Position numbers and translations under genes: made by a program
Part shown: positions 55,858 to 62,273 of the stretch, one piece after another
Layout: every line of letters starts with the position of its first letter
Position numbering within the stretch: position 1 is the first letter of the stretch
The notes under the pieces: generated by a model
Seen by the model: only the letters and a program-made list of their open reading frames with translations
Databases searched by the model: none
What the model was told of the DNA's origin: nothing
Assembly: GCA_001600615.1 (NCBI GenBank)
Contig: BCKK01000012.1
Span: 127,400 to 189,672, forward strand
DNA length: 62,273 bases
Source: Dioszegia crocea
Taxonomy: Eukaryota > Basidiomycota > Tremellomycetes > Tremellales > Bulleribasidiaceae
Direction of reading: 5' to 3'

Positions 55858-58800
55858 ATGCAAACTTCACCATTCGAAACAAACGCGACCGCCCCATATT
55901 CACCGACATCCGACAGTCCGACCAGTCGCGCCCGGCCATACTCCCTTTCAAGCCAAGAGGGAGGCTTTGACGATCTCTCTTTATCGGATACGGAAAAGGA
56001 TGATGAGAGAGCGTATGGTGGCTACGAACTCCCATCGGAGCCTCTCAAATTACCTGATCAGCCGATCACCTCGAAAGGACCACCGAGTCCGGATCCATGG
56101 CGATCTGAGGGTTACTCTCCGGCTAAGCCTTCTACACCGAAAATGGCCGACGTATCTTACACTGCTTCATCGCCAGAGAAACGACGCTCGGTGTCTGTCA
56201 AGGGTGACATACCTGTCATACTGGGTGTAGCGGTCGTAGACTTCAATCACCTTGTAAGCCCAAGCCGCTATCTTTGGGCTTCAGCTGATAGCGCTCAGAT
56301 TGGCCCAACTGTGGAGTTTGCATATCCGCCAAGTCTCGAAGCTGCTGTTGAAGACGATGAGGATCTGGCGAGGTTGCTGCCTTTCTTGGCTTTACCTGAT
56401 GGCGCTCATTTGGTATGTTTCTACTCGACCGACTGGCTCTTCTGAAAAGATTGGTGCTGATGCTCTCAGAGCGAGGAAGACTACTCATACTTCGTATGTC
56501 TACTTGACCCGGCTGGAAAATGAATGCAACGAGTACACATCCTGACACTCTATAGCACTGCGTTTACGCGCCATCAGCTGGCTCATCCAGCTCCAGTGCC
56601 GTTCCATCCAATACGACCCTCTTTGGAATATCGTATGTCCACAATCAGCTGCCCAACCTGACTAGCCTACTGCGAGGAAGAGGGATGAAGCTGATCATAA
56701 TAGATGTAATCGCCAGCTCGCATCGAAAGAGCTGCTGTTCCGCCCCGACGACGTAACGCGGACGACGGTGCAGAAGGCTGTCGTGGTGATTGCATCACAA
56801 CCGGTCTTTGTAGGTCTTCGTCCCTTCTCTACTGGCTTTAGTCATATGACCACAGCTAAAATTGTACAGGGGCCAATAAGAGACAAGCTCGGTGTCGTCA
56901 CTCGCGCTTTCTTCGCTCAGAGGGATTTCTCGCAGACCGAGATCTTGAAGGAGTTCTATGAAAGTCTGGAGGAAGGCTTGATTGGGAAAGATAGCGAGAC
57001 GTTCATAGCTATGGGTGAGCTCAAAATCTCTCGCAAACTTACCATGCGCATTAAGCTGACTGTTGTAAGGAACCAGTTTGCGAGACCTCATACACAAATT
57101 CAGACATCGGACTTTGATCATGCTCAAAATGCTCATTTTGCAAAAGCGGGTGAGTTAGTGCTCCTCTACTTTGACAGCTATGTCGCTAGTACGGGACCAT
57201 GGCTCACGTTGGTACAGGTCATGCTGTTCGGCTATCCTGTAGAGAAGCTGTGCACTTATCAATACTCCTTATTATCTCTTATGCCAGGTGAGTAGATCCG
57301 GACCCAGCTTTCGAATTGTCTAGCTTATCATGATAGGCCTATTGCTGGAATTACAAGATTCTGCATCTCCCGATCTGGACATTCGCAAGCGCCGTGCCAG
57401 ACCTACATCTTTCAAGTCAAGCGATAGGGGTAGTCTACTGAGATATATGGGTCTACGTGAGTTGCCGATACCCTCTTTTTTGACCGCAACAGGAAGCTGA
57501 CCCGTCTAGCTTTACATTTGTTTGGCAAAGATGCCTTCTTCCAACCATATCTACCTCTTCAACAGGTTGATATGCTCTTTGCCAAGACTTGGTTGACTGG
57601 TACGACAAATCAGATTGTTACTCAGCAGAAGGACTGCAAGTACGATCTACTGGTCAATGTGAGTCTTCCCGCCGAACATTCGTGTCATCTCGCGAAGGAC
57701 TGTGCCTGTCTTATCGAATCTATAGCTAACCGTCCCAGATCGACACCATGACTTTCGAATTTGCCGATCCGAAACTCGAGCGGATAGTCGCCCTCACTGC
57801 GGCAGACAGGAGATGGATGGACGATGTCGTCAAAACGGTGGAGGAAACTTGGGATACGCCTGATGGAGAAAGGTCATCGTACGTTCTGCTTTTGAATTCG
57901 CTGCCTTTACAGGATGACAAAAGCTGACCTGAACCAGATTTAGAGGCAGCGATGATGATCTCCGAGCGCGATTCGAGGAATATATCTGCGCTGCTCTTGC
58001 TGCTCTGAAATTGGAGGACTTTGTGAGGAAGGGCAAAGAGTCTGATACAGCTATTGTCGGTATAGGTGAGCTGTCTCACCCCACGGAAGCAGCAGGAGTA
58101 TCAGCTGATCGATATAGGAGCAGAGCAGAACGTCCTGGCGCCTTTCTCTGAACTTTGGCTTAAGGAGTTCAAGACTACTGGGGCGTACGAGACATGGAAC
58201 GCCTGTACCGATCCAGTCTTATTCGACATGGTTGAGCCTAAACATCCGTGCGATGGGCCAGTGAATGTCGTTTCGGATATCGGGTTAAGATTGACGGGTA
58301 CGTCATATCTTCCACTCGGCTACTTCGGTCCATTTCAATCATATGATACATAGCTGACATCCACCTAGAAGGAATGCACGAGCTCAAAATCGATCAACAC
58401 CTAGCCACAGGCCGTGACGCCGTAACGTCCGCCTTCGTCGCCGGCTCTTCATCCCTCTTCAAAGCCTTCGATGGCGTCCGCAGCGAAGTTTCCACCCGCC
58501 TGAAAGAACGCGAAGCAGCATCAGCCGCTGCATCCTCTGCCAGTCCCTCGTGGCCAGCTAGCGGACCCTCAGGTCGACGTACAAGTCAAAGTACGATTTC
58601 ATCCGCGCACACCACATCATCCGACGCCGGATTATCCGCACTCCCCACATCCCATATATCGAGATTATCACCTACGTCCCGCCCCTCAACTGCCCCCGCT
58701 GCACCGACACAAATAGCCGAAGTGCGCGCTACCCTTGGGAATATAGGGAGTGGGATTGGGAGCTTTTTCGGAAGTCGGGTGGCGAGCTTTAGAGCTGCGG

Positions 58801-58952
58801 CGCCGCCCGTATCGTTCCCAGGGCTAGGGACAACGACGGGATCTGGCCTAGCACCGGCTGCAGGAACGACGAGTAAGGGGTTGAGACCGATGAGTCTTTC
58901 GGCGACTCTTGGGGATCGGAATCCGAGGCATAGTCCGACAGAGAGAGGATAG
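55858..58952 (+). CDS. AVL9: AVL9-family late secretory pathway protein (770 aa)
   Basis: Fourteen exons: 55858-56253, 56299-56412, 56470-56493, 56556-56632, 56704-56809, 56870-57014, 57070-57149, 57218-57287, 57337-57456, 57510-57658, 57739-57878, 57938-58065, 58118-58297 and 58369-58952; every junction is in phase. AVL9 is a DENN-related protein needed for exocytic transport from the late Golgi. Motifs in order: VILGVAVVDFNHLIGPTVEF, FLALPDGAH, SYFHCVYAP, TLFGISCNRQL, VVVIASQPVFGPIRDKL, RVMLFGYPVEKLC, PYLPLQQVD, VGIGAEQNVLAPFSELW. The N-terminal 120 residues are Ser/Pro-rich. The last exon (from residue 577) is Ser/Ala/Thr-rich and probably disordered. Confidence 0.92.
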
Positions 58953-59694
58953 AGCTGGAAGATATCTGCAATCTATATCTCTCTGGGATGTATGGAACAC
59001 AAAGAGTGGTATATACTGATCACCTGATGCCGGCTCATCTACTCCCTGGCTGATTTTGAGCTGTGCTCATTTCATTACGACTGCACGTGCAGTAAAATCC
59101 CTAGTGGATCCAGTCGACTTCGCAGCGATATCATGACACCCTCACTAATGATGACAGTGTGCCGGCGCTGTCCCGCGCTTACGTCAAGAAATATTCGCCC
59201 TAAAGGCCTTTCCTCGTTTCGATAGACGTCTGAGACTGCTGACACGTACTGAATGACGAGATCCTTTGCTTATTCTCCCTCATTTCCCTCCTCTTCCCCT
59301 CAAAATACAAACAAAGGACCCGTGACTGCACCGTCTGGCGTCAGCAATGTTAGAGTCAAAGTAGGCATCAGCACCTTTCCATCCATCAATCAATCAAGCT
59401 TCATACTTCCCACATCCGACACATCAATACAACAACACACCAGCCGCACATCAATATACACACATCCATTCCACATCATATACTCATATATAGCAATCCA
59501 ACGTTCATTCCGCCCTCTCACCATACCACAACAACTTTTCACCCTTTCCTCGTGAGTGTTCATTTCCTGATACTCTCCTGCATACACAGCACGCAGCTGT
59601 CTAGCTTCGGATGTATGACATGTTCTGTCACTGATCGAGGCAGCTATTTCACAACCACGAATTCATCCATCGACCACCCCAAGTCATATCTACG
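58953..59694. other. Intergenic region
   Basis: 3' side of AVL9 and 5' leader of the next gene. The last 300 bases are rich in CA and TC (for example cacatcatatactcatatata). A plus-strand frame at 59253-59555 is unsupported. Confidence 0.5.
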
Positions 59695-60699
59695 ATGACT
59701 TCCCACAACCCATCATCTTATGATCCGATGAGCACTGGCATGCCGCAAAGCGTCGATTTGAATTCGCGAAGAGCTTGGAGTGATTCAGCTCCAGAATCAA
59801 CGATAAACGCAAGTACCCCTTCAGATACAGACTTCCGCAAGCCTCCGCCAGTTCTGTCGGAGAGCGATTATATGAATAATTCGCAAGCAGCTTGGGCGGA
59901 TTCAGCACCAGCGCCGACATCCGCGCCCAGTCAACCGACAGCTGGCTCTCAGAACCTACAACTGGGTCTGGGAGGAGAATCGGATTGGAATCCAACGGAA
60001 GTATGGGGCGGCGGCGCGGCTGAATCGAATGCCGTAAGATCTGGCGCTTCATGTGCCGATCTCCATGGTCGGAGCGAATACAAACAATCCACCCCTGATC
60101 GGCAAGCCTCTCAAGGACGCCCTTCTTCAGTCATCTCCTGCGCTGGTAGCGACAACAACTGGAATAGCGAGAGAAGCGGCCAGTCACGATCAGACGACGA
60201 CGCGACGCTGGTATTCGACTCGGATAGTAACTCGGACAGAACTGGCCCCGAATATTCTCGCCCTCCCCTCTCTCGCTCGAACACTTACAAACCTAGTCAA
60301 TCCAACAGCAACCCTACGGGTGCTGGCACGAAACTCTTTTTCGGCTATGCCGGCCTCGCCGGCGCCGCAACCGTCGCCACGTCTATATTCAACGCAGCGA
60401 GTGCGATCTCCCAATACAACACGCTCGGGACCGGAATCGCACTAACGGGTGCTGCAATCGGAGCCAAATACCTCTATGACAAATACCATACCACGGACGA
60501 GTCTACTGACAACTCACAGTGTTCATCAAACGGCGCAAGCCGTCGATCCAGAGGCAGACTAGTCTCAACGTGGTGTGACAGCGTTTACCCTGTCGCCAAG
60601 TCTGTTGCCGGTACCGTCTTGAGCACCGCTCATCAGGCGGGGAAATGTCTGGGGAAGTATGTTTGTGATAACTCTAGAAGAGATGTGTATTACAACTAG
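59695..60699 (+). CDS. Ser-rich protein with hydrophobic central segment (334 aa)
   Basis: Single exon from the ATG at 59695. Family not recognised. The first 200 residues are Ser/Asn/Asp/Pro-rich and contain repeated AW-S/A-DSAP units (RAWSDSAPEST near 22 and AAWADSAPAPT near 65). A hydrophobic, Ala/Gly-rich stretch (about 207-260) includes LFFGYAGLAGAATVATSIF and LGTGIALTGAAIGAKYLYDKY, which could form one or two membrane helices or glycine-zipper segments. The C-terminal 60 residues hold several Cys. It may be a membrane-associated protein with a disordered cytosolic tail. Confidence 0.65.
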   Translation: MTSHNPSSYDPMSTGMPQSVDLNSRRAWSDSAPESTINASTPSDTDFRKPPPVLSESDYMNNSQAAWADSAPAPTSAPSQPTAGSQNLQLGLGGESDWNPTEVWGGGAAESNAVRSGASCADLHGRSEYKQSTPDRQASQGRPSSVISCAGSDNNWNSERSGQSRSDDDATLVFDSDSNSDRTGPEYSRPPLSRSNTYKPSQSNSNPTGAGTKLFFGYAGLAGAATVATSIFNAASAISQYNTLGTGIALTGAAIGAKYLYDKYHTTDESTDNSQCSSNGASRRSRGRLVSTWCDSVYPVAKSVAGTVLSTAHQAGKCLGKYVCDNSRRDVYYN

Positions 60700-61477
60700 C
60701 CTATGCTTCGAAAATGATGAGGAGGTATGATAGACCGGGTGCGATTATGCTGTATGTCTCCACGCCCGATTTATGAGTGCCGAGCGGGCTGCTGCAGACC
60801 GTCCTTCTGTATGTATAGCGGGATATATATATAGATGAGTACACGGCGTAAGGTAAGAGGTCGGGCCGGACTTCGGTTAATAAGGTCAGCCAAACCCTGA
60901 GAGCTTCGGTTCACATCTTTTTCTCCGACTGGGGTAGTAGAGTTGACTAGTTTGGGTCCGAGCTTGAGGGAAAGGTAGTATACGGCGCTATAATGCCAGC
61001 GCCGTGTGTCAGAAAATGCAGCGTGATCATTGATGGGCGGCGCGCCAAGCTGGCTGCCAGGCCAATCTTCCCTCCGTGTAGTAAATTAAGCTTGCAAAGA
61101 CTGTTCAGATTTCAAAACCACGAGTCTGGTCGCTCTGGGGTGCTCAAGATGGGCTACAGATGGCGCTTTGGACTCTGGAGATATTGACGCAATGATTCTT
61201 TATCAACGTTTAACCTTCCCGACTTTCGCGATAATAATTATACCCTATGGACACCCGACGGCTTGAGTTGTTCAAGTGCGTGGCTAGTCAGGGCGTGCCT
61301 CATGGCCATGCTGTACATACTCGCTGATGATCTGCCAGATAAATGTTCTGCATATGCACAGCGCATTTCACCCCTATGTACATCTCCCCCACCATCCAGA
61401 CCACTTTGAGGTATCAACCCTACTCTGCCATATACTCAGTACCTCCAGCCGCAGTTTATCCCTCGTTCTTCATCTCA
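60700..61477. other. Convergent 3' intergenic region
   Basis: Between the 3' ends of the Ser-rich gene and the Cys-rich orphan. No gene recognised. Confidence 0.5.
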
Positions 61478-61876
61478 CTATAAACCGCTGAAGTCACTTT
61501 GACTGCTAGGAGAGAATGTGCTGGTGGGCGTTGACATGATTTGCTGGCACCCCGGGCAGTCACATCCGTCCAAGTGATATTGCAAAGCGCAATAGAAACA
61601 GACGCACTGAGGGCCAGGGCATGCAGTCGACTCAGCGACGTGTGAGTGGTTGCCACTGGGTTGCTGGTGTGTAGACACAGCATAGTCCCCCGGAAGTCCC
61701 ATGTTTCCCGTGTCAGACGGCACCGTCGAATTTGATGCAGGCTGGTAGTGCTGTCCGTACTGCGTCATCGGGGACGCGTACTGGGGAACTTCAGAAGAAG
61801 TCGCTGTTGAAATATGGTTCCGTCTCTCGCCTTCTTGATGTCTAGAACATTCTCTGTTGGTATTCATGCATATCAT
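61478..61876 (-). CDS. Small Cys-rich orphan protein (132 aa)
   Basis: Single exon from the ATG at 61876, or the in-frame ATG at 61867. The first 80 residues are polar (Ser, Gln, His, Thr). The C-terminal part has a tight cysteine block, CPGPQCVCFYC then eight residues then CDCPGC, i.e. two CxCxxC motifs, compatible with binding a metal ion. No signal peptide. Not recognised. A CxCxxC also occurs in the orphan at 266-928, at the opposite end of the window. Confidence 0.5.
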   Translation of the reverse strand: MICMNTNRECSRHQEGERRNHISTATSSEVPQYASPMTQYGQHYQPASNSTVPSDTGNMGLPGDYAVSTHQQPSGNHSHVAESTACPGPQCVCFYCALQYHLDGCDCPGCQQIMSTPTSTFSPSSQSDFSGL

Positions 61877-62273
61877 ACAGCTCTAACAACAGATTATGAG
61901 ACCCTAGTCTAAACGACTATACACGATCGAAACTAGCATCAGCGATACCCGACCGACCTCTTTACAGTCGTCTCGTCCGGTCCTGATAAATAGACAAAAT
62001 TTTCAGACTCACCTGACCGACTTTCGACTCGCGTTGATCGTCTCGTCTCGCTCTGAGAACAACACGGATATAGCATAAGGAGAGAGGAATAACACGGTGG
62101 GAGTCACAGCGCGCCTAATCATAACTGCTGTCCCAAGCGAACGTTACCTCTTTTGACTCGGTGAATTCCTAACTTCACCAGACGTGTCACTCCACTCCAA
62201 CGTGTCACTCCACTCCACTTCACTCCACTCCACTCCACTTCACTCCACTCCACTCCACTCCACTCCACTCCAC
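61877..62273. other. Intergenic region and window edge
   Basis: Upstream of the Cys-rich orphan. No gene seen. It ends in the CACTC microsatellite. Confidence 0.5.
62187..62273. repeat. CACTC pentanucleotide microsatellite
   Basis: Repeats of cactc with occasional cactt variants run to the last base. A longer unit (acgtgtcactccactcca) is present twice at the left side. It may continue beyond the window. Confidence 0.9.

Noticed and set aside
62187..62273. Terminal repeat as telomere
   Set aside because: CACTC units do not match fungal TTAGGG-type telomere repeats and the flank is ordinary genic DNA.

Overview
The window is nuclear DNA of a fungus, most likely a basidiomycete yeast of the Tremellomycetes type. 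Coding regions are split by very short introns (mostly about 45-90 nt) with GTRNGT donors and CTNAC-like branch sites. Intergenic gaps are short, 5' leaders are CT-rich, and the proteins are typically fungal (class I and II sirtuins, AVL9, TFIIIA, a frameshifting ornithine decarboxylase antizyme, a pepsin-type protease). This assignment is an inference; nothing in the window names a species.

Layout. (1) 1-1.5 kb: a short direct repeat and one orphan gene. (2) 1.5-31.4 kb: a head-to-tail array of 14 paralogous genes, all on the minus strand. Each has three exons: an F-box-like N-terminus, a leucine-rich middle, and a C-terminal domain I do not recognise that ends in an acidic tail. Intron 1 is phase 1 and intron 2 is phase 0 in every complete copy. 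Thirteen copies can be read through with all exon lengths in phase. The last copy (next to the sirtuin) is a deletion-fusion pseudogene. Copies 4-7 share one upstream element, and copies 10-13 (plus a weak copy at 14) share a different one. (3) 31.7-44.4 kb: HST2-like sirtuin, Rho GTPase, TFIIIA-like zinc finger protein, two orphan genes, a SIRT4-like sirtuin, a third orphan gene, ornithine decarboxylase antizyme and a Bax-inhibitor/TMBIM membrane protein. (4) 45-62 kb: secreted aspartic protease with an exceptionally long low-complexity pro-region, a 471-residue low-complexity protein, two small orphans, a TPMT-type methyltransferase, AVL9, a Ser-rich protein with a hydrophobic core, a small Cys-rich orphan, and a CACTC microsatellite at the window edge.

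How the genes relate. The array looks like a locally expanded, fast-diverging family, presumably substrate receptors of SCF ubiquitin ligases with variable middle and C-terminal parts. The shared upstream elements suggest that sub-blocks are co-regulated or were recently duplicated. The other genes are ordinary housekeeping or trafficking genes arranged as divergent or convergent neighbours (C14/HST2, Rho/TFIIIA and antizyme/TMBIM are divergent pairs 250-300 bp apart). The antizyme is decoded by +1 programmed frameshifting at a UUU-UGA site and is spliced just after the shift. Three small orphan proteins between 36.5 and 41.6 kb look like divergent members of an undescribed family.

All exon coordinates were derived by hand from splice consensus and reading-frame continuity. 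Total coding lengths were checked to be multiples of three. No similarity search was run.
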